Shown here piece by piece: positions 38,201 to 50,400 of a DNA stretch of 64,000 bases. The translations under genes were made by a program, and so were the position numbers. A model generated the notes under the pieces. The model saw only the letters and a list, made by a program, of their open reading frames with translations, did not search any database and was not told where the DNA came from. This DNA is from Caprella mutica (taxonomy: Eukaryota > Arthropoda > Malacostraca > Amphipoda > Caprellidae), in NCBI GenBank assembly GCA_947561585.1, contig CANNZV010000499.1, positions 1 through 64,000 on the forward strand, written 5' to 3'. The number at the start of each line of letters is the position of its first letter. The stretch's first letter is position 1.

Positions 38201-39096
38201 AGACTGATGCCTGAATAAGATGCTGCGCTATCGAACACCAATCTAAGTTTTCGTTTCTTAGGATGGAGCACCGAGAACAAGGGAAGGTACCAAGTTCTTC
38301 CCGGGACGCCACTCATTTCTGAAATTGGTACGCGTTCCACGTGATTAGCCTCGAAGAGAATTTCCATGAACTTCTGGCACTGATCGAGTTTAGAAGGGTT
38401 GCGCCTAAGCTGGTTTATCGTACCGAGTTGTCTATTGAAGACTGCTTTTCTGTTGTCTGGTATGGCAAGATTCTCGTTCTTCAATGGAAGAGGCATTTGT
38501 AGGCACCCTTCGCTGTTCACTAGCGTGCTTCCATCTATCTTACTTAGGAACAGCTTATCTTCCGCGGATAACCCCTGGTCTTCGTCGTCGGATCGCTTCT
38601 TGAATATATTATCTTCGGCGAAAACGTTTTCGACGGTTAAATGGTCGTGGGATATAGAGGTCTTCATTGTGGTTATTAGAGAACCATGTTTAGCGTGACA
38701 GACTATGCCGACCAACGCGTGGCCTATTGGAGTTCGGTGTACCACTGGAACGAAGTCGTTAAGCACCTCTGTTCGCATCAATGTTCCGGTATCTCTGCCG
38801 ATAAGGAGGCAGACCTGTGCATCTTCTTTCAAAGGTGCGAAATTCTGAGCCAGATGTTTCAAACTGGGAATGCTCTCAACGGTTTCCCTTGTTGCGGCCT
38901 CATGTGTGGTATCAGGGATGAAACTAGTTTCGTGGACCAAGCCCAAGCCATAGCTATCAGTTTCGAACACTCCTCTGACTGAGAGAGCGCATCTTGCGAC
39001 CCTACCAGATACTCTGTATTTTTCATCTGACATAGTTGTTACGTTGTAGTGCATAACGGGGCAGCTTATGTCGAGCTGATCCAAGATCCAAGAACT
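35254..39096 (-). CDS. pol: BEL/Pao Pol: protease end, RT, RNase H, integrase
   Basis: This is the downstream 1280 codons of the polyprotein that copies and integrates the retrotransposon. Positions are counted from the start of the open frame at 39114, whose first six codons lie in the inserted transposon's end. Residues about 15-140 are the last part of the protease region (LLIGRD near 103). The RT palm has FVADVANMF near 333 and the catalytic YVDD at 421-424. RNase H shows D608, E652, D682 and a final NPADYATR. The integrase has an H-H-C-C zinc module (GHQGRH near 915, CFTC near 947) and the catalytic triad D982, D1050, E1093, followed by the C-terminal domain typical of BEL/Pao. No stop or frameshift is seen. 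It is cut off from gag by the insertion at 39098, so it has no start of its own. Confidence 0.95.
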   Translation of the reverse strand, partial: SSWILDQLDISCPVMHYNVTTMSDEKYRVSGRVARCALSVRGVFETDSYGLGLVHETSFIPDTTHEAATRETVESIPSLKHLAQNFAPLKEDAQVCLLIGRDTGTLMRTEVLNDFVPVVHRTPIGHALVGIVCHAKHGSLITTMKTSISHDHLTVENVFAEDNIFKKRSDDEDQGLSAEDKLFLSKIDGSTLVNSEGCLQMPLPLKNENLAIPDNRKAVFNRQLGTINQLRRNPSKLDQCQKFMEILFEANHVERVPISEMSGVPGRTWYLPLFSVLHPKKRKLRLVFDSAASYSGISLNSLLLQGPDNNNKLRGVLARFREEKVAFVADVANMFHCFRVSPEYRDLLRFYWPEENVMDNDLVAYRARVHIFGNCSSPSIATIGLRYAIDSLKEEDNDESDIMQKATNYVHQNFYVDDGLGSAPTCEDSIAILKKTKTALARFNIKLHKIMCNEPSVLQAFPKEDTVQTTTFDIDSESIHRTLGVAWDIVTDEFTVKVDLPDRPFTKRGILAVISSIYDPIGIACPVVLGGKLIQRKILPRKDDKNNGLEKYGWDDPLPEDLLREWQSWRKSIVGLEKLKVARCLISKDVRTCHRSMNVYADASEEAIGHVIYIKTKSDCGKNHVSFLYAESKVAPKNANSIPRLELCAAANAAKSAYKICEELSNKPQSVNFFCDSKVCLGYINNTQRRFPMYVSRRIDTILSVSTREQWNYISTKQNPADYATRSTSIINLSSSSWLTGPKSLGSDEPVEFNEDIYTQDLPEALPVITNLLVSCEQSSPFTNLIEKCSFWPKLNNIMKLVLDVCNKRVLKIRVSSDISNLDSEKFLIKVAQRASLGSLHEMLHKERTIPISDPHTKLAPFIDVDGIIKVGGRLKNAENPCIIKHPILLPHNHHISQLILDSVHRKTGHQGRHITMGALRDAGYYLIKGKKMVKSHVNNCFTCRRLRATCMEQYMADLPVDRLNATSPFSNVGIDVFGHWMIHDGSTTRKSVSNKKVWAVIFTCLYSRAVHLEPIPSLDTTAFQNAMRRFFAIRGPCNLIRSDRGTNFISTSKDLDFLKICQFLERENCKWEFNPPHASHFAGAWERKIGQVRRAMDAALLKTSERSLSRDELYTFLQEAANIVNCTPLWEVSDDPNDPQPMSPAMLLTQKSNTRAENIETFGEADLLEYGKRRWRRVQYVADHFWKEWRRNYLEDLRIRQKWVTKKATLIAGDIVLLKDSTLKRNEWPIAVVDQVFQSSDHLVRKAKIRVPKSNGKIVQSSKLLRPITELILLIRKPN

Positions 39097-39159
39097 ACCC
39101 AGGCAGCAAAACAACGTCGGTACGACATTGTATTAGCATTGTAACATTGTATCAAGGTC

Positions 39160-41500
39160 GTCTTGTTGTTTCACAATGTTGTGCGAACATCGATACAACG
39201 TTGTGAATTTAGTCAATCACATATTAACGTTGGCACAACATCGGACGAACATCGAACAACAATGTGAATTAAGTAGATCATTCAGCAATGTTCGTACAAC
39301 ATCGGATGGACATCAAATAACAATCTGAAATTAGTAGGTCATTCAACAATGTTCGTACAACATCGGATGGACATCGAAAAACTATCTGAAATTAGTAGGT
39401 CTTTCAACAATGTTCGTAAAACATCGGATGGACATCGAATAACATTCTGAAATTAGTAGGTCATTCAACAATGTTCGTACAACATCGGATGGACATCGAA
39501 TAACTATCTGAAATTAGTAGGTCTTTCAACAATGTTCGTACAACATCGGATGGACATCGAATAACAATCTGAAATTAGTAGATCATTCAGCAATGTTCGT
39601 ACAACATCGGATGGACATCAAATAACTATCTGAAATTAGTAGGTCATTACACAATGTTCGTACAACATCGGATGGACATCAAATAACTATCTGAAATTAG
39701 TAGGTCATTACACAATGTTCGTACAACATCGGATGGACATCGAATAACATTCTGAAATTAGTAGGTCATTCATTAATGTTCGTACAACATCGGACGAACA
39801 TCGAACAACAATGTGAATTAAGTAGATCATTCAGCAATGTTCGTACAACATCGGATGGACATCAAATAACAATCTGAAATTAGTAGGTCATTCAACAATG
39901 TTCGTACAACATCGGATGGACATCGAATAACTATCTGAAATTAGTAGGTCTTTCAACAATGTTCGTAAAACATCGGATGGACATCGAATAACATTCTGAA
40001 ATTAGTAGGTCATTCAACAATGTTCGTACAACATCGGATGGACATCGAATAACTATCTGAAATTAGTAGGTCTTTCAACAATGTTCGTACAACATCGGAT
40101 GGACATCGAATAACAATCTGAAATTAGTAGATCATTCAGCAATGTTCGTACAACATCGGATGGACATCAAATAACTATCTGAAATTAGTAGGTCATTACA
40201 CAATGTTCGTACAACATCGGATGGACATCAAATAACTATCTGAAATTAGTAGGTCATTACACAATGTTCGTACAACATCGGATGGACATCGAATAACATT
40301 CTGAAATTAGTAGGTCATTCATTAATGTTCGTACAACATCGGACCAACATCGAATAATAATGTGAAATTAGTAGGTCATTATACAATGTTCGTACAATAT
40401 CGGACCAACATCGAATAATAATGTGAATTAAGTAGGTCATTCAACAATGTTCGTACAACATCGGATGGACATCGAATAACTATCTGAAATTAGTAGATCA
40501 TTCAGCAATGTTCGTACAACATCGGATGGACATCAAATAACAATCTGAAATTAGTAGGTCATTCAACAATGTTCGTACAACATCGGATGGACATCGAATA
40601 ACTATCTGAAATTAGTAGATCATTCAGCAATGTTCGTACAACATCGGATGGACATCAAATAACAATCTGAAATTAGTAGATCATTCAGCAATGTTCGTAC
40701 AACATCGGATGGACATCAAATAACTATCTGAAATTAGTAGGTCATTACACAATGTTCGTACAACATCGGATGGACATCAAATAACTATCTGAAATTAGTA
40801 GGTCATTACACAATGTTCGTACAACATCGGATGGACATCGAATAACATTCTGAAATTAGTAGGTCATTCATTAATGTTCGTACAACATCGGACCAACATC
40901 GAATAATAATGTGAAATTAGTAGGTCATTACACAATGTTCGTACAATATCGGACCAACATCGAATAATAATGTGAATTAAGTAGGTCATTCAACAATGTT
41001 CGTACAACATCGGATGGACATCAAATAACAATCTGAAATTAGTAGGTCATTCAACAATGTTCGTACAACATCGGATGGACATCGAATAACTATTTGAAAT
41101 TAGTAGATCATTCAGCAATGTTCGTACAACATCGGATGGACATCAAATAACAATCTGAAATTAGTAGGTCATTCAACAATGTTCGTACAACATCGGATGG
41201 ACATCAAATAACAATCTGAAATTAGTAGGTCATTCAACAACGTTCGTACAACATCAGACAAACATCGAATAACAATTTGAAATTAATAGGTCATTCAACA
41301 ACGTTGGAACAACATCGGAAAGCATCGAATAACAGTGAATTAGGTAGGTCATTCACCAATGTTGGTACAACATCGTACGAACATAGATTAATATTTTGAA
41401 TTTAGTAGGTCATCCATCAATGTTGGTACAATATCGGACGAACCTCTATAACTAATGTGAATTATATTGTTCATTCACCAATTCTATGACACAGCGGATG
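39160..41500. repeat. 61-bp subterminal satellite, about 38 copies
   Basis: The unit contains acaacatcggatggacatcg, aataac, ctgaaattagtaggtcatt and caacaatgttcgt. A higher-order repeat of 549 bp (nine units) is visible: tcggacgaacatcgaacaac occurs at 39241 and again at 39790. Units are most divergent at the two edges. There are no long frames. Confidence 0.97.
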
Positions 41501-42200
41501 AACATTGCCTGTTTTATCCCCTTATTTAATAAAGAGCAATATGTGAAGATTTATATATAATTTTTTTTTGTTTGTAACTTCTTTAGAAATAATAATCAAT
41601 GTTCATTTAGATGAAATTCGTAAAGTGGCTACGAGATTTTGTACATAAATGTTTTTTTTTTTAAATAAAGAAGATAAGTAAAGTGTATACGCTTCAACTA
41701 TAAATATAATTGCCATTGAACAATATTATCTATTTGTGAGAAACTGTAGTGTGAGATTTTGAGCACTTAATAAATGCCGTCATTTATGACGGGCACCGGT
41801 ACACTAGTAATGTAAATCCCACCTATATAATAAAACCCCAGAAACATTTATTTACTTATTTACTTATTTATTTATTTATATATTTTTTTTTGTCCGTAAT
41901 TTCTCCTATCTAAAAACATTAACTAACAATTAAATTTCTTTATGGCAAGCTGTATCATGAATACAGACTGCTAAAATAATAATAATGCAGAGAAATTTTT
42001 CTTCATTTTGGAGTTTATAGAAAAATATAAATATTTTGAAAATTATTAATAATAATGTAATCATGATACGCACGGGATTAAATTTAATTATTTAATTCTT
42101 ATGTTTTTATTTCAATGAGAGAGTACACTTTTAACGGGTTAAGAGCCAAAATTGAAACTTTGAAACACGTTATTTTTAACGGGAAAATACACTAGTAACA
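41500..42200. other. Non-coding stretch inside the 13.6-kb insertion
   Basis: A+T-rich. Two similar short pieces, cggtacactagtaa near 41791 and atacactagtaac near 42187, suggest an older element bracketed here. No gene. Confidence 0.4.
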
Positions 42201-42939
42201 TCCCAGCAAACATGAATGTATCTATTCGATGTCTATACGACTCTGTGAAACCTCTCTTCCGACATCGAATACCAGTAACAAATTAGACATGGTGACATCA
42301 AGTAGACATCAAACCGATATCCGTTTGCACCGCTAAACCGCATCACATCAAGTATATTTGGCATCGAAGCGATACCGTTATACAGCGTTGAATAGAAAGA
42401 TAAATTACGACATCCAACATACATAGGGATTCTCCATCGAACAGACGCCTAATTATATATCTAATATGCTTCGAAACGATATCCACTTGCATCCAATAAA
42501 TAAATAAATTAAAATTGAAAACCTTTACTTCAATGATATAACGTACTGTACGTTTAGATGCATATCAATTTGATTAATTTTACATAATGTTATATATAAA
42601 TTAAATGGGAAGAAATGAAGTGACGTGTCCGGGTATCGTTCGTGGGTCCAACCATCGTCGTGCCTGTAGCTCTGTCACTTTGCCACCGTGAATGCATTTG
42701 ACTAAAAAAATTTTGATATTAAACTACCCGGAGATACTTGAAGATATTTTAAAGTGAATAGAACAATATATACAAGCACCGCTTTTATAACCAAAATCAC
42801 AACTTATTCTTATTACAAATAGTAATGAGTTGGTCATATTTTTATAAAATTGTAACTCCTTGAAAATTTGGTTCTCTATGAGTTCAAATTAAAGAAAATG
42901 TTTTGAGGCCACGACTTAGAATAAAGATGAAAGCTCTGT

Positions 42940-43590
42940 GATGAAAGTTCAAAGTAATGAATGCATTAATTAAAATTTGACCATAGATTAACTCTCACTC
43001 AGTAAATATAGGTCATAATAGTTGAGTAATTAGTCTGATATTTTGACTTATATAATTGTGTTCCATTGAACAATCAGGAATTTTGTGCTCTGTGAAATAA
43101 TTTTAGCAATAGGGTATATGTTCCAAGTTATTAATAGGGTCTATATTTTTTTGAACACGTGATAAAGGAAAATATAATCATTATTATTAAACCACTATTT
43201 AATTAGTAACATAATAGCTGAAGGTATGATACCATTTGAAATAAAAGTTAAATAATAGGTAGTTATTATATATAGATTTATTGAGTCCGATTATCACTTT
43301 AAGTTTGATGATCTATATTCTATAATGTGAATCACTGAATTTTAATAGTCTCATTTGCAGCTTTTGGCACTAGGTGAAAGCTCAAGTTATCGGATATGGG
43401 GTTCCGCATTTTACGTAGAAAAATTATTTATGTATTAATTTCTATTTCTAAACTTGTATTTTACGTACTGGTATCATGGATACCAATTTAGGTAAGAATT
43501 TAATAATGATAATTATTATATTTATTTCTTACATATTCGAAAATGTGGAACCGTCCGATAACAGAGAATTTACTCTAAAATGGAACATGT
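42940..43590 (+). repeat. Dispersed repeat, copy 2 of 3
   Basis: Matches 26860-27200 in order: taactctcactcagta, tggtatcatggataccaatt and a block near cgaaaatgtggaaccgtccg. It is more diverged than the match between the other two copies. Confidence 0.7.
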
Positions 43591-43639
43591 TAAATAGCCC
43601 ACCAACTTTTAATTATTGACGTTAAGTAGAGGTTTAACC

Positions 43640-43930
43640 AGAGGCCATGTCGCTGACGTCAAAAGGAAATAAAAAACAAGGGACTGGAAGAAGCAGTCAG
43701 AAAAGAAAGTGGCTAGATGGACAAAGTCACGAAGCTCATGGATGCTGAAAAGCTACTCCGTGATTGCTGTCACTTACCAAGTAATGTGGCTGCACTCAAG
43801 GAAGGAAGAGGGAAATGAAGAGGAGAGGTGATAGTAAATGAAATCTACGAGCCTACCTAACACAAAATCTAAGACCTCGTACGTAATTGTAGAGCGCTAT
43901 CCTCTTAAACTGCATGGAGAGTTAAAAACA
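43640..43930 (-). repeat. Dispersed repeat copy 3 (also at 2060 and 30690)
   Basis: Read on the minus strand, this contains gcagtttaagaggata, tacgaggtcttagatttt, gctcgtagatttcattt and ctgcttcttccagtcc in the same order as 30840-31110. Confidence 0.75.
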
Positions 43931-44814
43931 CTATATACATGGTAAATATAAAATAGACAATACATAATCCAAACTACAACAGTTTGGACGCCACCCCCTT
44001 CTCTTCTATTCACCAATGACAGCTTCAGGAGCCCCTCCGGGCTTATTTACAATAAGCAGTTTAGATAGATTCATCACATTAAATGCAGCCATCGAAAAAT
44101 CACTTGATTGGTTATCCATTTCGTTTTCACAGTACTGGAGGAACATTGTTCAACAACCGATGTTCCAATATCGCTTACTTTTCGTTGATCCAGTTCACAA
44201 TCGCACCAGCGTGCCAATGCTCAATCGTAAACTTACAACTGCCGTAGTCCCCTATAAGTGTATTAATTATTGGGAATAGTTTAAAGGGAGCACTACATAT
44301 GTTATATAGAAAGCTACAATCCAATTGAATAGAAATTATTCTTACATTTCTATACGTATTATAAAACAGGAAGATAAGAAAATGAATTTCCAAATTTGAA
44401 ACGATTTTTTAAAACTACGTATCGGTTTTCGCACTTCTGGTCGAAGTATAAATTCATATATCGTTTGGAAACAGACATGCTGACGTCAAGATGATGCTGT
44501 TAAAACCATGAATAGGTTTTCGTGTTTCTACTCGGAGTGTAAATTCAGATATCATTTAGAAACAGACATTCTGATATCTACTATGAGTCGAAATGGTTGC
44601 TAAGTCGATACCCACCGTTAGCGCTACGAATTCGACAGCAAACGGCATCGAATCGACATTCATATGATTGTTGGGATATAATATATCATTTAATAACGTT
44701 AGTAGAAGATCTGACAGGCATTAGTAAGCAAGGAGAATTTACTTGATTTTATTATGTAATTTTACAACAGCATTTTAACATACGGTACTTTATAGTGATG
44801 CGATTCTAGTAGTC

Positions 44815-45228
44815 TGATAGTACATTATCACATGGTCTCTTTTCTCTTATAGTACATCATCACAGTGACTCTTTTCTCTGATAGTACACCATCGCAGTGA
44901 CTCTTTTCTCTGATTGTACATCATCACAGTGACTCTTTTCTCTGATAGTACACCATCACAGTGACTCTTTTCTCTGATAGTACACCATCACAGTGACTCT
45001 TTTCTCTGATAGTACACCATCACAGTGACTCTTTTCTCTGATAGTACATTATCACAGTGACTCTTTTCTCTGATAGTACATCATCACAGTGACTCTTTTC
45101 TCTGATAGTACATCATCACAGTGACTCTTTTCTCTGATAGTACATCATCAAAGTGACTCTTTTCTCTGATAGTACATCATCACAGTGACTCTTTTCTCTG
45201 ATAGTACATCATCACAGTGACTCTTGAA
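44815..45228. repeat. 32-bp minisatellite, 13 copies
   Basis: The unit contains gatagtacatcatcacagtg and actcttttctct, and is very uniform. Confidence 0.95.
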
Positions 45229-46100
45229 ATATAATAGCTGAAACTAAATTATCAGATAGGTAATATTTAAAAATAATAGTTAATAAATAACAACTAGATA
45301 ATTAACGTATACATCTTTTTTTATTTCTTTAGGTACCTGTTTTGTTATACAATTATTCAAAAAGGGATATTGCGTCATTTCTTTGTTTAAAAACAATGAA
45401 GCTGCAACACTGCTAACCTATCCGAATTCCTGCAATTTACAGTCAGTGTTAGTTTTCGGAAAAAATAGGGTGAAACATGACAGAATAAATAACAATTATA
45501 AATCCAAATGAATATAAACTATATTTATTTTTAATATACGTAGATATTATTCTTTTGTTTTCTCTCTGTCATTAGAAAATTATTATTCAACTGTAGATTG
45601 CGACATTTCTTATGCTATAAACAGTGGAATGGCAACACCGCTTTATAACCGTTTTCCCGCTTTTCGAAATAGCGTTCAGTTTTCAGCCGAGATCAATGTG
45701 AATCATTTCGATCTGTGTTACTTCATCTGCTACAAAACTTCTTGTGTTAAAACCTAGAAAAAATATTTAAAAAGCAATTATGTCTCTTAGGAACTATTAT
45801 AAAATAAAAAAATCTTGTAGTGACTTTGCAAGTGAACTTTTAAGTGAAAATGCTCTTCCTCTCTTCTCGGTCTGCTCGGACTCCCAAGACAATAGGTAAC
45901 CCTGTCATTGAACAAAGTAAGAATATTATGAAAACAACACTGAAAATAATGTTGATGTGCACTCATTGAATGAACACCTTTCAAAGAGGTGTTCCACAAA
46001 TTTTTCTGATCAACCAGATAAATAAGCAGTCATGATACGGTGATACATACCATCATCATCATACCTGTAACCTATTCAGTGTACCTACTAGTTAAATGTG
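45229..46100. other. Non-coding stretch inside the 13.6-kb insertion
   Basis: No supported gene. Two similar segments (atattgcgtcatttctttg near 45368 and gattgcgacatttcttatg near 45596) suggest a diverged internal duplication. Confidence 0.4.
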
Positions 46101-46739
46101 TGTATGTGTCTTGCTCCAGTTTGTATTTGGTGCACTGAACTACTCTGATTTTTTCAAAAATCTGATAGGTAGTAAATAGGTAGGTAGCTGCCAACATTTT
46201 TCATCAATTTGTCTAGGTACCTAGTCCTTCAACATTTTTCCAGTTTCTCCTCCAAAAATTAATGGTAATACCTAGGTACTATATGAATTACCTAATATCT
46301 ACCTTGCTAAATATCCTCCATCATTGCAGGAATTTTTTTATTAGAGAAATTGAAGCTATCTCTCGAGATATCTTTGAAATTTACCACCAAATACAATCTG
46401 GGTCTTGCTTCCATACTCTTATAAATTCATAATTTTTCCATTACTCAGTCTGTATTTGGCAATCTGAACTCTGAATTAAATTTGATAGGCTAACTTAGAT
46501 GAAAACTCTGTCTGTATTTGGGCTTGGCCCAGACTCCCAGTCTGTATTTCGTGGTAAATTCCACCGAAAAATAGGTGCTTTCTGTAAAAAGTCAGTGGAA
46601 TTTTTTGCACCAAATACAGACCGGGACTTGGCGATGAACTCTACTAATTATTCCTAGAATTTAGGTCAGAATGTATTTTTTCAGAATTTTTCCCCTCTGT
46701 GTCTGATAATAATATTCTAGCCAAGGTCCCAGACCCAAG

Positions 46740-47161
46740 ATACGTATCTAAAAGCTGAGCGGCGCACAGTTATGTCTGACACCTGACGGTACCTGAATCC
46801 AATGTTTATACTTCACAGTTTAATTATTTGATTGAGATGTTTAATTTGGAATAGAAAATAAAATTCATCATAGAAAACTGTAATTGTAATTTTATGGGGT
46901 AACTATTGTAAACTTTCAGTCTGAGATGTAAATAAAAACTTATCAGTTAGCCGTTAGGTAGATGTATCGAGGGGCGTGCCGCCCCCCGAACCCCCCCGCC
47001 AGGTCATTAAACAATCATGAAGTGTGCAGAACAACAAACTAGCGGATACAACAACCTACATAACAGTTTTTCACATTGAGGTCATTATTAGAAAGTACAG
47101 TGGTGCGCCGTATTGTAGTGCGCCGTAATGTGGTGCGCCGCTCAGTTTTTAGATACTTATG
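46740..47161. mobile_element. MITE of 422 bp with 9-bp duplication
   Basis: The inverted ends share gtatctaaaa, then one variable base, then ctgagcggcgcac. The 9-bp word agacccaag lies directly outside each end (46731-46739 and 47162-47170). Nine-base duplications are typical of Mutator-like elements, but no transposase is present. A stretch of its interior (46985-47050) is shared with 33825-33900. The word gtgcgccg(t/c) is repeated three times near the right end. Confidence 0.85.
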
Positions 47162-47644
47162 AGACCCAAGGTGGTGGATTTTTAGCTACCTATTTATTCC
47201 CCAGTCTGTATTTCGGTGGAATTTTTTCCCCTTTAAAAATGATATTGTGACAAAGTCTTTTGATTTTTAGCTATTTATTCCTATGTTACCATTAATTTTT
47301 GATGGATAAATTGTGAAAATGTTGGTGGATCAGCCAAATTACTGGAAATTTATGGTGGATTTTTTCAGCTTTTTTGAAAAAGTCAGTGGGATTTTGTGCA
47401 CCAAATACAAATTAGTTTATTCCTATGATATAATGATACCATGAATTGTTGGTGGATTAATAAAGAAAATGTTGGTTGATCCCGAATCTTGATCTGTATT
47501 TGGTTCACAAAGTCTCACTGAGACACTGACTTTTAAAAAAACTGAAAAAATCCAACATAAATTTCCAGTAGCTAATTGACTAATTCAGCTGATCCACCAA
47601 GATTTTCTCAATCTATCCACCGTAATGAATGGTACCTAACATTC

Positions 47645-47800
47645 TAACATAGGAATAAATAGTTATTAGGGTGGGTAAGTTCCGTGTTATCGCACGATTC
47701 CATATTTCCAAACACGTAAAAATCTTTATATAATAATCATTATTCAACTTTTATTTCAATTGGTATCCATGATACCAATTAGAATAGAAGTTAAATAATA
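47645..47800 (-). repeat. Dispersed repeat, copy 3 of 3
   Basis: The inverse of this block matches 27058-27195 closely, including the foldback ttggtatcatggataccaat. Confidence 0.75.
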
Positions 47801-47849
47801 ATTATAGAGATCTACCAACTTTCCAAGTAGCTAATAAAATAAAGCATGT

Positions 47850-48370
47850 CCAAACTCGCCATTTTAATGGCGATTTTGTGACAGTTATTTTGAGCCCTTC
47901 AATTGCAAATGGCGAGTTTTATCTATTTTTCTCCTATGCTACAATACATGTTTTAAAGTATGGACAAAGTCGCCACTTGGCACTTGCCAGTATATTGGCA
48001 ACTTTTGAGGGTTTAAATGAGTTGAAAAACATGTAAATAACGATTAAATCACTCCCAAAACAGTCTCAAGAGATGCACATGCATCAGACTAAGAGCATAA
48101 ACTGCACAATGATGTTTCCAAGTGTAAAATCTTTAGTAGAGAGTCAAATTTCTCCTTTAAATTATCTTAAATGTGGCGACCTTGTTCCATTTTCTCACTA
48201 AACTTGTGACTTTCCTGCCACACCTTGAAACATGGACTACAATGTTATTTTGGAGAGAATTTATGAAAAATTTATCATTTTGGAGAGAATTTGTTGAATT
48301 TTGGAGAGAGCTGGAGAGACAAATGGCGAGTTTATGAGAGATGCTATTTTACTTGGCCGGGCGACTTTGC
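47850..48370. other. Non-coding stretch with repeated gcgac/gcgag words
   Basis: Short words such as caaactcgccatttt, aaatggcgagttt and aaagtcgccactt recur in both orientations. This may be a worn foldback element. No gene. Confidence 0.35.
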
Positions 48371-49134
48371 CAGAATATTATTTTCAAAGGGGTTAAATTC
48401 TAGTGACGATGACCCCAGTCTGCAGAATATGGGATGTTTTTAACATTTTCTATGCGAACAATTCCTAATTTCCTCCTATATTTACATGTATTTTACATTT
48501 CTACTGAGAAAAAGTCTAAATATTATAATATAGAGGATTTCTTGGAGAATAGTTTACCAGTTCCTGCAGTCGCCAGTCTGGAATTCTACTGACATATCGA
48601 TGAAATTTACCATAAAATATAGACTGGATTTAGGTTAGATCAGCCAAATTAAAATTATTGCTAATTCTTAGTGAATTTTTTAACCTTTTTAAAAAAGTCA
48701 GTGGGATTTTGTGCACCAAATACACCAAATTGTATTTGATGATAAATTCCAATGATATGACGACAGATATTCAATTTCTCTAATAAAAAAATTCCTGCAA
48801 TATCGAAGGATATTTAACTATTAATTCCTATATTAAAGTATATTATCATTAATTTTTGAAGGGGAAACTGGAAAAATGTTGGAGGACTAGACCAGTCACC
48901 AATTGATGAAAAATGTTGGCAGCTATTTCTCAGATTTTTGAAAAAGTCAGAGGAGTTCTGTGCACCAAATACAGACTGGATTTTTGAATACTGAAGCCAG
49001 TGTGCATTTGAATGATTTGATGATCATTTCAACTGATATTTGGGAAGATTGAACTAAACTTCAGAAATATTCTATTTTGATCATTCATATATTTACAGAT
49101 TAATTTGGTGTTTTCCTTTATATATTTACTTTCA

Positions 49135-50400
49135 GTCCATTCTTTTATTGCAGTCAATTATCTTTTAACAAGTAACCAAGTTTGTTCTTTTTTTGCAACA
49201 TTGTAATTTGACTTTGTAAATTACTCAATTTAGATAATATCAATCCATTCTTTTTGCAACATTGGAAGTTACTTAATTTACTCTCAGTCTGTTCTTTTTG
49301 CAACATTGTAAGTTATTTAATTTACTATCAGTCCATTCTTTTTGCAACATTGGAAGTTACTTAATTTACTATCAGTCTGTTCTTTTTGCAACATTGTAAG
49401 TTATTTAATTTACTATTAGTCCATTCTTTTTTGCATCATTGGAAGTTAATTAATTAACTGTATTATACTTTTAAAAAGTATCTGGTATCAACTTGGTATT
49501 GGTATCGGTTGCCAGAATTTTAAAGTAACTGTAATTGGTAATGGTATCGGTTACTAATATGATATCGGTGCATATCTACTTATTTACTATCAGTCCATTC
49601 TTTTTTGCAACATTGGAAGTTAATTAATTAACTGTATTATACTTTTAAAAAGTAACTGGTATCAGACTTGGTATTGGTGTCGGTTACCAGAATTCTAAAG
49701 TGACTGTAGCTACTTGGTACTGGTATCGGTTACTAATATGGTATTGGTGCATCTCTACTTAATTTACGATTAGTCTGTTCTTTTTTGCAACATTGGAAGT
49801 TGTTTAATTTACTATCAGTCCATTCTTTTTTGCATCATTGGAAGTTAATTAATTAACTGTATTATACTTTTAAAAAGTATCTGGTATCAACTTGGTATTG
49901 GTATCGGTTGCCAGAATTTTAAAGTAACTGTAATTGGTAATGGTATCGGTTACTAATATGGAATAGATGAATATCTACTTAATTTACTATCAGTACGTTC
50001 TTTTTGTGACATTGTAAGTTAATTAATTAACTGTATTATACTTTTAAAAAGTATCTAGTATTGGACTTGGTATTGGTATCGGTTATCAGAATTTTAAAGT
50101 AACTGTAATTGGCACTGGTATCGGTTACTAATATGATATCGGTGCATATCTACTTATTTACTATCAGTCCATTCTTTTTTGCAACATTGGAAGTTAATTA
50201 ATTAACTGTATTATACTTTTAAAAAGTAACTGGTATCAGACTTGGTATTGGTGTCGGTTACCAGAATTCTAAAGTGACTGTAGCTACTTGGTACTGGTAT
50301 CGGTTACTAATATGGTATTGGTGCATCTCTACTTAATTTACGATTAGTCTGTTCTTTTTTGCAACATTGGAAGTTATTTAATTAACTATCGGTCTGTTTT
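49135..50400. repeat. Complex tandem repeat with about 580-bp higher-order unit
   Basis: Blocks of tactatcagtccattctttt, gcaacattggaagtta, ttaattaactgtattatac and gttactaatatg alternate. The segment 49560-49800 recurs almost exactly at 50150-50375. Confidence 0.9.

Larger units (their letters stand above)
42201..44676. mobile_element. Nested element with degenerate inverted ends, about 2.5 kb
   Basis: The left end tcccagcaaacatgaatgt and the inverse of the right end (tcccaacaatcatatgaatg) pair imperfectly over about 31 bp including attcgatg. The word at overlaps both outer edges. Words such as gacatcgaat and its variants recur near the ends. The interior carries two dispersed repeats (42940-43590 and 43640-43930). 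No transposase is visible. Confidence 0.65.
46110..48980. repeat. Scattered degenerate repeat with core cagtctgtatttgg
   Basis: Forms of cagtctgtatttggtg or its inverse caccaaatacagactg occur near 46113, 46385, 46447, 46508, 46545, 46605, 47201, 47392, 47490, 48707 and 48958, often next to agtcagtgg(g/a)attttgtgc. Orientation alternates and spacing is irregular, so it is not a simple tandem array. No coding sense was found. Confidence 0.7.

Noticed and set aside
36086..38982. Short plus-strand frames
   Set aside because: Antisense shadows of the BEL pol gene.
44016..44279. 87-codon frame inside the nested 2.5-kb element
   Set aside because: No similarity to a transposase that I can see; probably chance.
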